From a bacterium (lineage in GTDB: Bacteria; 4484-113; JAFGCY01): a DNA stretch of 64,000 nucleotides. Both the position numbers and the translations under genes were made by a program. The stretch spans positions 1 to 64,000 of the forward strand of contig JAFGCY010000058.1 of assembly GCA_016932385.1 (NCBI GenBank). Direction: 5' to 3'. Below the pieces are notes generated by a model that saw nothing but the letters and a program-made list of their open reading frames with translations, had not been told where the DNA came from and ran no database searches. Of this stretch, positions 10,231 through 17,986 are shown piece by piece (within the stretch, counting starts at the first letter, position 1; each line of letters opens with the position of its first letter).

Positions 10231-10705
10231 GCTGGCCTGGAGTTGGATCGACCTGGCCCAATTGGTGCTGGCTGTGGTGCTGGGCTGCCTGATCGGTTAC
10301 CTGCGCGAACTGGCCCACAAGCCGGCGGGCATCACGACCATCACGCTCGTGACCTTGACGGCGACCCTGATTATGCAGCTGTCCTACAAGCTGCCGAGCA
10401 GCGGCGGGATCGTCGGTGATCCGGCGAGGCTGGCGGCGGCGGTGATCACGGGCATCGGCTTTCTGGGCGCCGGCGTGATCCTGCGCCACGGCACACACGT
10501 CCAGGGCATCACGACGGCGGCGACGATCTGGCTGATGGCGGGGGTGGGCCTGGCGATCGGGGCCGGCTACTATATCCCTGCCATGGTCGTGGTTTTGCTC
10601 GCCTGGATCGGCTTTCTGGTTGACCCCTACACGCAGCGATTTATCGAACAGCGCCGAAAGAAACTGACAGAAGAACGCACAAAAGATTCGCAAAGGCGAG
10701 GCTAA
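10223..10705 (+). CDS. MgtC/SapB family membrane protein
   Basis: The ORF track starts at 10127, inside the upstream gene. The ATG at 10223 has GGAGG 6 nt upstream and gives a 160-residue protein beginning MPELAWSW. It has four to five hydrophobic segments and the family core RLAAAVITGIGFLGAGVILR followed by VQGITTAATIWLMAGVGLAIG. MgtC-type proteins sit in the inner membrane and are linked to growth at low magnesium and to modulation of ATP synthase; the short SapB-like forms are less well understood. The C-terminus is charged (QRRKKLTEER). It overlaps the upstream lipoprotein gene by 8 nt. Confidence 0.9.
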   Translation: MPELAWSWIDLAQLVLAVVLGCLIGYLRELAHKPAGITTITLVTLTATLIMQLSYKLPSSGGIVGDPARLAAAVITGIGFLGAGVILRHGTHVQGITTAATIWLMAGVGLAIGAGYYIPAMVVVLLAWIGFLVDPYTQRFIEQRRKKLTEERTKDSQRRG

Positions 10706-10743
10706 GTACAGGTTAAACCGATCTATTAAGCGCTAAGCGCGGA

Positions 10744-10749
10744 TATAAT
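10744..10749 (+). promoter_or_regulatory. -10 box TATAAT upstream of hybrid histidine kinase
   Basis: A consensus TATAAT lies about 50 nt before the TTG start at 10798, after the MgtC gene. No good -35 is seen at 16-18 nt. Confidence 0.5.
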
Positions 10750-10797
10750 CTAGCGTCTTCGGATGAGCGGTGCACGCTAAACCGATCTCGAGGAGGG

Positions 10798-12996
10798 TTG
10801 GTCAAGCCAAGCGGTAACCGGACGACAAAGCGCATGACGTCAGCACTTAAACACGATGAATTATCGCGCGCGCACGCCGCGCAGGCCGGCCCGGAGCAGG
10901 CCAAGGCCGCACGCTATCTCGACTGCCTGGCCGGCATTACCTCGCAGCTGCTGGCCGCGCCGGATCCGTGGTCACTGATTCCCGATATCGTCAGCTGCGT
11001 CCAGGAGGTTACCGCCGCCAGTCGCTGCTACTTGTTCGAGTGCCGGCGGACCGAGGATGGTCTCTGGCACACGGGGCAACGGTTCCAGGCGCTGGGACAG
11101 ACTAGCGCCGAACCGGAGGGCGGGTTGGCGCTGGTTGGCCGCGACGAGCATATCGCCGATTGCCAGCGCTGGATCGAGCTGTTGTCGACCGGCCATGAGA
11201 TCGTCGGTCGGGTCACGGACCTGCCGGAGCCCGAGCAGCTGTTGCTCAAGGCCTTCCAGGCGCAATGGCTGGCGGTGATGCCGCTGATAGTCGATGGCCG
11301 CTGGGTCGGTTGCCTGGGCCTGGAGGCCAGCCAGGAGCAGGAGCGGGACGGCGCACTGGAGGTGGCCCTGCTCAGGGCCGTGGCCAACACGGTCAGCGCG
11401 ACGCTGGGCCGCGTGGTTGCCGACACGACTACGCGCCAGGTCAACGCCCTGCTGGCCGGCATCCTGCGCTCATCCAAGGACTTCGTGCTGATCGCCACGG
11501 ACCTGAAATTCCGCGTGCTGCTCTATAACAACGTCGCCGAGGCGGTGTTCGGCTACACCGAGGCGGAAGCAACGGGGCGCAGCCTGGACGAACTCGACAT
11601 CCTGGAGTCCGCCACCGGCGATATCAGCGAGGATATCGTCGCCGCCGTGTTCGAAGAGGACGGCTATAACACCACCGTCGACGTGCGCGATCCGCGCGGG
11701 GACTACCACACGCTGGAGATCAACGTCACGGGCATGCAGGATGAGCACGGCACGCTGACCGGCTACCTGCTGATCGCCCACGACATCACGGAAAAGCTGC
11801 GCGTGGAGCGGCGCTCGATGCGTAGTGAACGGATGGAGTCCGTCGGGTTGCTGGCGGGCGGCATCGCCCACGACTTCAACAACATCCTGATGGGCATTCT
11901 CGGCTACGCCAGCCTGATCAAGGACAGCTTGGGCCCGGAGCACGAGGCGGCCCGGATGGTCGAGATCATCGAGCAGTCCGGCGAACGGGCGGCGGCGTTG
12001 ACCGGCGAGTTGCTGGCCTACGCCCGTGGCGGCAAGTACCAAAGTGTCATCCTGCGGCTGGACAAGCAGACCCAGGAGCTCTTAAACATCATCCGTACCA
12101 ACCTGCCCAAGGGCGTCGACGTGCGCTTCGACCTGGCGCCGGACCTGCCGCACGTGCTGGCCGATCCGGTTCAGATGCAGCAGGTGATCATGAACATCTG
12201 CCTGAACGCCGGCGACGCGATCCGCGAGAAGCAGCAGCAGCTGGGCGATCCCGGCTTTTGCGGCCGGATCAAGATCAGCACGCAGCACTACGGGCTGGAT
12301 CTCAGCCAGCTGGTGCACTACGAGGTCGAGGACGAGGTGCTGCCGGGCCAGTTTGTCGTGCTGGGGATCGAGGACGACGGCATCGGCATGACCGAGCAGA
12401 CCCGCCGGCAGATCTTCGAGCCGTTCTTCACCACCAAGTTCGCCGGGCGCGGGCTGGGGCTGGCCGCCGTCGACGGCATCGTGCGCAACCACGGCGGCTT
12501 CATCAGCGTGGAATCGACGCCGGGCGTCGGCACGCGCTTCCTGATCCACCTGCCGGCGTACCTGGCCGCAGTGGATGACGAGGACGAAACGCCGACGCTG
12601 CCCAAGGCCCAGGGCACCGAGACCGTGCTGCTGATCGACGACGAGGAGGTCGTCCGCCAGTTGGCGCTCTTAACCCTGGCCAACCTCGGCTACGAGGTGC
12701 TGCTGGCCAAGGACGGGCGGGAGGCGCTCAATGTACTTGACGAGCACCGTGGCGAGATCAACCTGGTGATCTCCGACCTGCTGATGCCGGGCTTGTCCGG
12801 CAACGAGCTGATCACGCGCCTGCGCGACGCGGCGGCCGGCATCCCCCTGATGGTGATCTCCGGCTACGACAAGCAGACTGCGCAATCGATTACTAAGGAG
12901 ATGGCCGAGGGGTTCCTCAGGAAGCCCTACACGCCCGAGGCGCTCTCGCGCGCCGTCCGTACCGTGCTGGACGAGGCCGCGGCCAAAGACGAGTAA
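10798..12996 (+). CDS. Hybrid histidine kinase (GAF-PAS-HisKA-HATPase-REC)
   Basis: 732 residues from a TTG start; AGGAGG sits only 1 nt before it, so the start is uncertain and the ATG at 10834 is an alternative. No membrane segment is visible, so it is a cytoplasmic sensor. Order: GAF-like domain (about 50-205), PAS (about 210-330), HisKA with GGIAHDFNNI and phospho-acceptor near His358, HATPase_c with DPVQMQQVIMNICLNAGDAI and FFTTKFAGRGLGLAAV, and a C-terminal receiver with LLIDDEE and phospho-Asp near residue 660 (VISDLLMPGLSG). No output domain is attached, so a separate regulator or phosphotransfer partner is expected. The ligand is unknown. Confidence 0.93.
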   Translation: MVKPSGNRTTKRMTSALKHDELSRAHAAQAGPEQAKAARYLDCLAGITSQLLAAPDPWSLIPDIVSCVQEVTAASRCYLFECRRTEDGLWHTGQRFQALGQTSAEPEGGLALVGRDEHIADCQRWIELLSTGHEIVGRVTDLPEPEQLLLKAFQAQWLAVMPLIVDGRWVGCLGLEASQEQERDGALEVALLRAVANTVSATLGRVVADTTTRQVNALLAGILRSSKDFVLIATDLKFRVLLYNNVAEAVFGYTEAEATGRSLDELDILESATGDISEDIVAAVFEEDGYNTTVDVRDPRGDYHTLEINVTGMQDEHGTLTGYLLIAHDITEKLRVERRSMRSERMESVGLLAGGIAHDFNNILMGILGYASLIKDSLGPEHEAARMVEIIEQSGERAAALTGELLAYARGGKYQSVILRLDKQTQELLNIIRTNLPKGVDVRFDLAPDLPHVLADPVQMQQVIMNICLNAGDAIREKQQQLGDPGFCGRIKISTQHYGLDLSQLVHYEVEDEVLPGQFVVLGIEDDGIGMTEQTRRQIFEPFFTTKFAGRGLGLAAVDGIVRNHGGFISVESTPGVGTRFLIHLPAYLAAVDDEDETPTLPKAQGTETVLLIDDEEVVRQLALLTLANLGYEVLLAKDGREALNVLDEHRGEINLVISDLLMPGLSGNELITRLRDAAAGIPLMVISGYDKQTAQSITKEMAEGFLRKPYTPEALSRAVRTVLDEAAAKDE

Positions 12997-13057
12997 CCGC
13001 CGGCTTCCGCTACCTGAGCATTTCCACGCTACGCACGCGCGGCGTTAATGCGGCGCC

Positions 13058-13063
13058 TATAAT
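13058..13063 (+). promoter_or_regulatory. -10 box TATAAT with very short leader
   Basis: TATAAT ends 18 nt before the ATG at 13081, implying a leader of only about 10 nt. No clear Shine-Dalgarno sequence follows. Confidence 0.45.
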
Positions 13064-13080
13064 CCGCGATAAGTAAAGCG

Positions 13081-13998
13081 ATGAACGAAGTGCGCATTCC
13101 CGGCAAGGTCATGCTCAGCGGCGAGTACGCCGTGCTGGCGGGTGCCTGGGCGGCCCTGCTGCCACTCGACCGCTGGCTGACGGCCCGCCGCGCCGAGCGC
13201 CCCCCCGAAGCAGGCTATGCGCCGGTGGTCAACTGCGCGCGCGCCCTGGCGATCAGTGAGACCGCGGCGCATGAGGCCGGGCGCGGGGTGCCGCACCTGG
13301 TCCTCGATGACGCGGCGTTCAAGACGCCCGACGCCAACGGCCGGCCGGTCAAGCTGGGCATCGGCGGCTCAAGCGCCGAGGCCGTCGCCACCGTCGCCCT
13401 GCGCTTCGAGTGCGCGGGGCTGCCCTGGATCCAGCACTGGCGCCGCATCGCCGCGCTGGCGCGAATGGCTCACGGGATTGCCGCCAGTGGGCGGGGCAGC
13501 GGGGCCGACATTGCCGCCTGCGCCTTCCGCGCGCCGCTTTGGTACCGGCTCGACGGCGAACGGCGCGAGCCGCAATACAAGGCGGTGCTGCCGGTAGAGG
13601 CCAAGCCGCGGGTGCCGCTCTGCCTGGCCTGGACGGGCCGGCCGGCGGATACGAGGGACATGCTCAAGCGCTACTATCGCTGGCAGGAGCAGGGTGGTGA
13701 CGCGGCGCTTTTAGCGCGGCTGGCCGATGTCTCGGACCGGCTGGCGCCCGCCTGGTTCGGCGCCACCGATGACGAGCTGTTCGCGCTGGTCGACGAGCAC
13801 GCGGCGGTGATGGACGAGCTGGCGGCCGCGGCGGGCTTAAGCTACCGCCTGCCGGTGCACGCGCGCCTGGAGGCCTGGGCCAGGCGCTACGGCGGCCGCG
13901 CCAAGCCGACCGGCGCCGGCGGCGGGGACATGATATTGTTGATCGGCGACCTGCCGCTGGACCAACTCGGGGAGCTGCTGATCATCGAGCTGGGGTAA
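13081..13998 (+). CDS. GHMP kinase, phosphomevalonate-kinase-like
   Basis: 305 residues with the three GHMP motifs: N-terminal PGKVMLSGEYAVLAG, the phosphate-binding loop LGIGGSSAEAVATVAL, and C-terminal KPTGAGGGDMILLI. 'PGK-x-x-x-x-GEYAVL-x-G' and 'KPSGAGGGD' are characteristic of mevalonate/phosphomevalonate kinases rather than IspE, whose first motif starts 'AKLNL'. It would phosphorylate (phospho)mevalonate in the mevalonate route to isoprenoids. This is notable because MEP-pathway-type ispD/ispF relatives lie at 17-18.8 kb with unusual residues. It has a short leader and stands alone. The exact substrate cannot be fixed from sequence. Confidence 0.8.
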   Translation: MNEVRIPGKVMLSGEYAVLAGAWAALLPLDRWLTARRAERPPEAGYAPVVNCARALAISETAAHEAGRGVPHLVLDDAAFKTPDANGRPVKLGIGGSSAEAVATVALRFECAGLPWIQHWRRIAALARMAHGIAASGRGSGADIAACAFRAPLWYRLDGERREPQYKAVLPVEAKPRVPLCLAWTGRPADTRDMLKRYYRWQEQGGDAALLARLADVSDRLAPAWFGATDDELFALVDEHAAVMDELAAAAGLSYRLPVHARLEAWARRYGGRAKPTGAGGGDMILLIGDLPLDQLGELLIIELG

Positions 13999-14044
13999 TA
14001 TCAAGCTACCGATTAGCAATCCTGGTTTTATTAAGGGGTAGTTC

Positions 14045-14791
14045 ATGAGGAAAGCTGGTTTTATAGTTCTATTTCTAATTGCAATTCTATACGTATCAGT
14101 TGTAGGAGCAGATGATTCCAAGTATATAGAGGAGTCTTGTACCGCCGGAGGAAATTGCGGATCACCGAGAGCCGGTATGCGCTATCTGGCTTTTGAGAAA
14201 GTGCTAACCGCTAGGGGATTGCTGGAAATATATAGCGAAAGCATGGATGTACTGAAAAACACGGAGTTTAATGATCCAGCGTTTGAAGGCCAGATTAATC
14301 GAACTCGAGCTGAAATTCTTGATATGGCAATTCAGGCGTATTATTTATGCGGTCCAATTGATTACTCAGACAATAGCGCTGAGCTAATGGCAGCAATTCA
14401 GGATGAGAAATCCGAACACCTGCATTACGAATGGCCGCCGAGTCTTGAAGAACTGGTCACAAGCGGGTTGCTTGATTACCTTCCCGATTCCCCGTATGAG
14501 AACTCCAGATATTTTACACAAGCGCCAGCGGATGGAGGCTTACCGGGCGATGTTATATATTGCGCTTATCCAACTGTCGAGAAAGGATATTTCCATCTCG
14601 AACCGGGGAAGCTGGAAAACTGCCTGCTATTCGTGATAGGCAGGCCCGGTGTATTTGTTAAACCACCAGAAGTGTTGACGGGCTATTTTTTAGGTGACCT
14701 GGATGAGGTTCTGCCCGATCCACCGGAAAACATCGTGTTTCTGACGGGGCAGCTGTACCCGGAAGATATTGAGCAGGATAACGCCAGCTAG
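14045..14791 (+). CDS. Secreted protein of unknown function with pseudopilin-like segment
   Basis: 248 residues, ATG with AAGGGG 7 nt upstream. There is an N-terminal signal or anchor (MRKAGFIVLFLIAILYVSVVGAD) without an obvious lipobox. The middle contains WPPSLEELVTSGLLDYLPDSPYE, which resembles the 'YP-x-SL-x-EL-x-x-x-x-YLP-x-x-P' segment in the C-terminal domain of GspG-type pseudopilins. The N-terminus lacks the canonical prepilin cleavage site, so the similarity may only be of the globular part. Base composition is clearly richer in A/T than its neighbours (ATA, AAA, GAA codons frequent), suggesting a different history. It sits just upstream of tRNA-Val. Confidence 0.75.
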   Translation: MRKAGFIVLFLIAILYVSVVGADDSKYIEESCTAGGNCGSPRAGMRYLAFEKVLTARGLLEIYSESMDVLKNTEFNDPAFEGQINRTRAEILDMAIQAYYLCGPIDYSDNSAELMAAIQDEKSEHLHYEWPPSLEELVTSGLLDYLPDSPYENSRYFTQAPADGGLPGDVIYCAYPTVEKGYFHLEPGKLENCLLFVIGRPGVFVKPPEVLTGYFLGDLDEVLPDPPENIVFLTGQLYPEDIEQDNAS

Positions 14792-14864
14792 TGAACTAAT
14801 GGCCGTCAGGCACAGCAGTTAACAGGCATGGCGCAAGCCGATTGCGGAGTAATGCACTTTGTTC

Positions 14865-14893
14865 TTGCGCCGGCCAGCGGTGCGTGGTATATT
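14865..14893 (+). promoter_or_regulatory. tRNA-Val promoter
   Basis: TTGCGC (14865-14870) and TATATT (14888-14893) are separated by 17 nt, ending 11 nt before the mature 5' end of the tRNA. Confidence 0.6.
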
Positions 14894-14904
14894 CACTAGC
14901 CCTT

Positions 14905-14981
14905 GGGCGCATAGCTCAGTTGGCTAGAGCGCATGCTTCACACGCATGAGGTCACAGGTTCGAATCCTGTTGCGCCCACCA
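14905..14981 (+). tRNA. tRNA-Val (CAC)
   Basis: A full cloverleaf is visible: acceptor GGGCGCA/TGCGCCC, D arm GCTC...GAGC, anticodon stem CATGC/GCATG around loop TTCACAC (anticodon CAC, reading GTG), T arm ACAGG-TTCGAAT-CCTGT. The 3' ACCA is encoded. A promoter with 17-nt spacing precedes it. Confidence 0.97.
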
Positions 14982-14994
14982 TCCCCGGAATGAG

Positions 14995-15160
14995 ACTTGC
15001 AGGGCCGATCACGCCATGGCGTGACGTCGGCCGTGACATAGGTGGAATCTCGATGGCAGACGAAGTAAGGGTACTACGGCCCGCAGTGGCCGTAGACATT
15101 TAATGTCTGCAGGCAGAGCCGCCTGCAGTACCCGCAACCAGGGCCGGTTGCAGTACACAA
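14995..15160. repeat. Array of short perfect hairpins (REP-like), locus A
   Basis: The stretch after tRNA-Val holds no gene but a chain of perfect inverted repeats: TCACGCCA/TGGCGTGA (15009-15024); CTACGGCC-6 nt-GGCCGTAG (15074-15095); GACATT-T-AATGTC (15095-15107); CTGCAGGC-6 nt-GCCTGCAG (15107-15128); GCAACC-6 nt-GGTTGC (15134-15151). Successive hairpins share boundary bases. The stems are unrelated to each other. A reverse-complement relative of part of this locus occurs at 33088-33229. Confidence 0.7.
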
Positions 15161-15280
15161 CTGCCGGGCACGCTTGCATAAGCCGATGCCGCGGCCGACT
15201 CGGGCTTCGGCCCCAGCGTTACCGGACGCAGCTAGCTAATACCGTCCCCTCTTACGCTTACGCTTATCACTTAAGCTTCC

Positions 15281-15502
15281 CTACGCTTTCTTCATCAGCT
15301 CAACAATTTCTTCCGGCGATGGCTTGTAGAACTTCTCGAACTTGGAGAAGATCAGCTTGCCATCGGCCACGACGTCCAGCACGCCGCCGCTGCCGGGAAT
15401 CAACTCAACCTCAGCCTTGAAATTCGCTTCAATCGCCTCCGCCAAACTGGCGGCTAAGGGCCGGTAGTCTCATTCACTGCAATAGGTGATCGTAACCTTC
15501 AT
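15281..15502 (-). CDS. SelW-like (Rdx family) selenoprotein with in-frame UGA as selenocysteine
   Basis: This gene is absent from the ORF track because codon 11 is TGA (15472-15470). Reading it as Sec gives 73 residues: MKVTITYCSEU-DYRPLAASLAE..., then VELIPGSGGVLDVV, DGKLIFSK and PSPEEIVELMKKA. That is the SelW/Rdx thioredoxin-like pattern: a CxxU redox motif after the first strand, a GSGGV-[FL]-[DE]-V turn, and G-x-L-I-[FHW]-S-K. AGGAG lies 9 nt before the ATG. A hairpin of 6 bp with a G-first loop follows the UGA at 22 nt, as needed for a bacterial SECIS. The role is probably a small thiol/selenol oxidoreductase of the cytoplasm. The only alternative is a pseudogene with a single nonsense mutation exactly at the redox Cys. 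Confidence 0.85.
15439..15453 (-). promoter_or_regulatory. Candidate bacterial SECIS element
   Basis: On the minus strand CCGCCA-GTT-TGGCGG forms a 6-bp perfect stem with loop GTT. The loop's first base is G, as in bacterial SECIS apical loops, and it is reached 22 nt after the UGA, within the known 16-37 nt range for SelB-dependent insertion. Confidence 0.7.
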
Positions 15503-15629
15503 CGTTCGGAACTCCTGGATAATTGCGACTCCACCATCGGCGTCCACGAATGTAGCGCATGCGCCCGGCGGATGCAAGCCGCGCCTTCAAGCCCTTGAGC
15601 CTTCTACCTTAAACCATGAGCCGGCTTAC

Positions 15630-16823
15630 TCACGGATAGATCGACAGCTTAGCTTCCGTCAGTACCACAACATGTGCCGTGCTTTCCGCGTCGTGGACGA
15701 TCGCGCAGGTCTTGATCGGCGAGCCGAGTTCCGCGTAATGCCGGCAACTGCCGTCCGGGTTGAAAATATAAAAACCGCTGGTGTTCAGGCCCATGTACGG
15801 CTCCGGAATGTCGCAGGTGATGATCTCCGGCTGCCCGTCGCCGTCCAGGTCCGCCACCCAGGAGCCGGCGTCGGAAATCTCGCGCTGGCGCTGGCTGGAC
15901 CGCGGATAGGCCAGTTTGGTGTAGAGCCCCGTTGCCGGATTCAGGTAGCCCTGGTCCGAAGCGAACACTTCATCGGCACCATCGCCGTCCAGGTCCGCGC
16001 TGCCCACGGGCCAGAGCAGCGGATCGCGACCTACCGGAAAGCCCGGGTAGGATGTGGGTTCCTGGCCCAACCCGCATGCCATCAGGCTACGGCTGGATAA
16101 ATCGATCGCCAACAGCTCCGTCAGTCCGTCGCCGTCGATGTCGCCGAAGGTCGGGTTGTAGCAGCCGCAGGGCATTTCCGCCAGCGGAATGACCTCGCCG
16201 GCTTGACCGATGGCCGTCGTTTTGTAATCCGCACCGAGATGGCCCAACAGCTCCTTGGTACCATTACCGTCTGCGTCGGCGATCACTGGTTTATCCAGGT
16301 AAAACTTCAGGTCGAACTCCCCCAGCCGGTTTCCGGTGAAATCGCAGATCGCCACACTTGCGGTGCTGCCGCCTGCGGTTATTAAATCGTCGCAGCCGTT
16401 GCCATCGTAATCCCAGCCGCGTGAGCCCAAATGAGTCAGCTGCGAAGGCCAAGTAAGCTCCCGTTTCTCGCCATCGAGCTCGTAGAGCCAGGTGCCGTGT
16501 TTGTAAGTGCTAAACAGGATCTCATCCGCGCCGTCGCCATCGAAATCCCCGCAGACAATTTCGGCAAAGGTGGTCGGGTTATTGGCCGGCCCCACCTCGC
16601 CGGCCAGCTTCCGCCAGGACAGCCGCTTGCCGACATGCACGGTGGCGATGCCGATGTTCATGTTTGACAGCGTGGCAGACACCCAGTAGGAAACTAGATA
16701 CACCAACCCGGCCAAGACCAGGGTTGCCACGGCGATCAGCACAATCACCCTTCCGCGGGAGTTGTGGGCGATGTCTTTGGCCGCGGGCTCGGCGGCAGTT
16801 TCTAAAGACGGCTGCGAATCCAT
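15630..16823 (-). CDS. Membrane-anchored FG-GAP/VCBS repeat protein
   Basis: 397 residues, ATG preceded by AAAGGGGGTG. A single N-terminal membrane segment (VIVLIAVATLVLAGLVYLVSYW, about residues 27-48) is followed by an exported domain with repeated calcium-binding FG-GAP/VCBS-type loops: GDFDGDGADE, DYDGNGCDD, DADGNGTKE, GDIDGDGLTE, DLDGDGADE, DLDGDGQPE. About six or seven repeats would build an integrin-alpha-like beta-propeller. Such proteins are usually surface adhesion or scaffolding proteins. There is no enzymatic motif. It is on the same strand as the operon upstream (16907-20404) but 83 nt away. Confidence 0.88.
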   Translation of the reverse strand: MDSQPSLETAAEPAAKDIAHNSRGRVIVLIAVATLVLAGLVYLVSYWVSATLSNMNIGIATVHVGKRLSWRKLAGEVGPANNPTTFAEIVCGDFDGDGADEILFSTYKHGTWLYELDGEKRELTWPSQLTHLGSRGWDYDGNGCDDLITAGGSTASVAICDFTGNRLGEFDLKFYLDKPVIADADGNGTKELLGHLGADYKTTAIGQAGEVIPLAEMPCGCYNPTFGDIDGDGLTELLAIDLSSRSLMACGLGQEPTSYPGFPVGRDPLLWPVGSADLDGDGADEVFASDQGYLNPATGLYTKLAYPRSSQRQREISDAGSWVADLDGDGQPEIITCDIPEPYMGLNTSGFYIFNPDGSCRHYAELGSPIKTCAIVHDAESTAHVVVLTEAKLSIYP

Positions 16824-16906
16824 GTTGCACCCCCTTTCGCGCTAGTATCGCAGGCGGCGCGGTTTGCCGCAAGGGGTCCGGTGCAGGAGCAAGCGCCAGC
16901 GCTCCG

Positions 16907-17986
16907 TTACTTCGCGCCCAGGGCCTTGTTCGCCAGGGCGTCGGCGCGCTGGTTTTCCTGGCGCGGGACGTGGCTCAGGTTCACATGCAGGAAATAGCCC
17001 AGCAGGTTCATCGTTTCCAGGGCGATCTGCCTAAGGTCGGGATCCTTGATCTTCCAGTCGCCGCTGAGCTGCTTGACCACCAGCTCGCTGTCCAGCCGGA
17101 ACTCCAGCTTGAACTCGCGGCCCAGGTTGCCCTCGATCCAGGTCAGCACTTCCTTGACCGCCAGGTACTCGGCTTGGTTGTTGGTGTGCTCGCCCAGCGC
17201 GCTGCCGCCTTCCTTGACCAGCCGGCCGGTCTCGTCGAGGATCACCCAGCCGCTGGCCGCCGGGCCGGGGTTGCCACGACTGGCGCCGTCGGTGTAGACG
17301 ATCAGCGTCGCGCCTTCGCGCGGCTTGGGGGCCGGCGGCAGGGGCGGCAGCTTGCTGGCCAGCGCTTTCTCGAACTTCTTGGCACGCTCGGGCAGGGCCT
17401 CGTCGTCGGCCGGCGGAGCGCCGGGCTCCTTGGCGAAGATCTCGCCCTGGCGCCGCTGTTGCTTACCGGCCGGCTGGGTGCGGCGCACGATCAGGCAGTT
17501 GGCGAAGGCCACCAGCACGTCGTCGTGTTCCACCGCGGCGAACTCGTGGCTGGTGCCGAAGCCCACCGTCACCTGGCCCGGGTCGACGGCCAGCGCCGCG
17601 GCCAGCGTGGATTCGATCCGCTGGCGGTCCTCGGCCAGGTTCAATCCCGCGGGGCAGAGGATCCGCACGCTCAGGTTCAGTACGCTCCGCAACTGCTGGC
17701 GCGCGAGTGCCGTCACCGTCTGGCTGAGCAGCACCAGCGACTCGGCTTCCTTGAGCTGCGGGTCGTCGTCCTCGAACAGCGTGCGCAGGTCGGGCATGCC
17801 GCAGGCGGCCAGGAGCGAGTCCAGCACGCTGCGGCAGACGACATCGCCGTCGCCGGCGCCGGCCAGCCCGGCCGGATGGTCGATCATTACGCCGCCCAGC
17901 TTCAGCTCGCGCCGGGCGAGCAGCCGCCCGGATTCGAAGCCGAACCCCACGCGCAGTCCCGCCAGCAGGCTGTGCTCGTCTACCAT
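16907..17986 (-). CDS. IspF-like domain (metal ligands lost) fused to RNase HI
   Basis: 359 residues. Residues 10-170 align with IspF (MECDP synthase): RVGFGFESG corresponds to the family 'IGHGFDVH', and LAGAGDGDVV...LDSLLAACGMPDLRTLFEDDDP to 'LAHSDGDV...L-D-A-L-LGA-x-x-x-GDIGK-x-FPDTDP'. The three zinc ligands are replaced (Asp to Glu18, His to Gly20, His to Ala44), so synthase activity is unlikely. After a Pro/Lys-rich linker (about 170-225) comes an intact RNase HI domain with its DEDD residues: Asp233 (YTDGASRGNPGP), Glu273 (NNQAEYLA), Asp299 (LDSELVV), Asp349 (NQRADALAN). It probably cleaves RNA in RNA:DNA hybrids. It overlaps ispD by 7 nt. Confidence 0.85.
   Translation of the reverse strand: MVDEHSLLAGLRVGFGFESGRLLARRELKLGGVMIDHPAGLAGAGDGDVVCRSVLDSLLAACGMPDLRTLFEDDDPQLKEAESLVLLSQTVTALARQQLRSVLNLSVRILCPAGLNLAEDRQRIESTLAAALAVDPGQVTVGFGTSHEFAAVEHDDVLVAFANCLIVRRTQPAGKQQRRQGEIFAKEPGAPPADDEALPERAKKFEKALASKLPPLPPAPKPREGATLIVYTDGASRGNPGPAASGWVILDETGRLVKEGGSALGEHTNNQAEYLAVKEVLTWIEGNLGREFKLEFRLDSELVVKQLSGDWKIKDPDLRQIALETMNLLGYFLHVNLSHVPRQENQRADALANKALGAK

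Noticed and set aside
14995-15160. CRISPR array
   Set aside because: The hairpins are not direct repeats and there are no regularly spaced unique spacers.
15103-15420. 105-residue plus-strand ORF
   Set aside because: It overlaps the hairpin array and the selenoprotein gene on the other strand; composition and motifs favour the selenoprotein.
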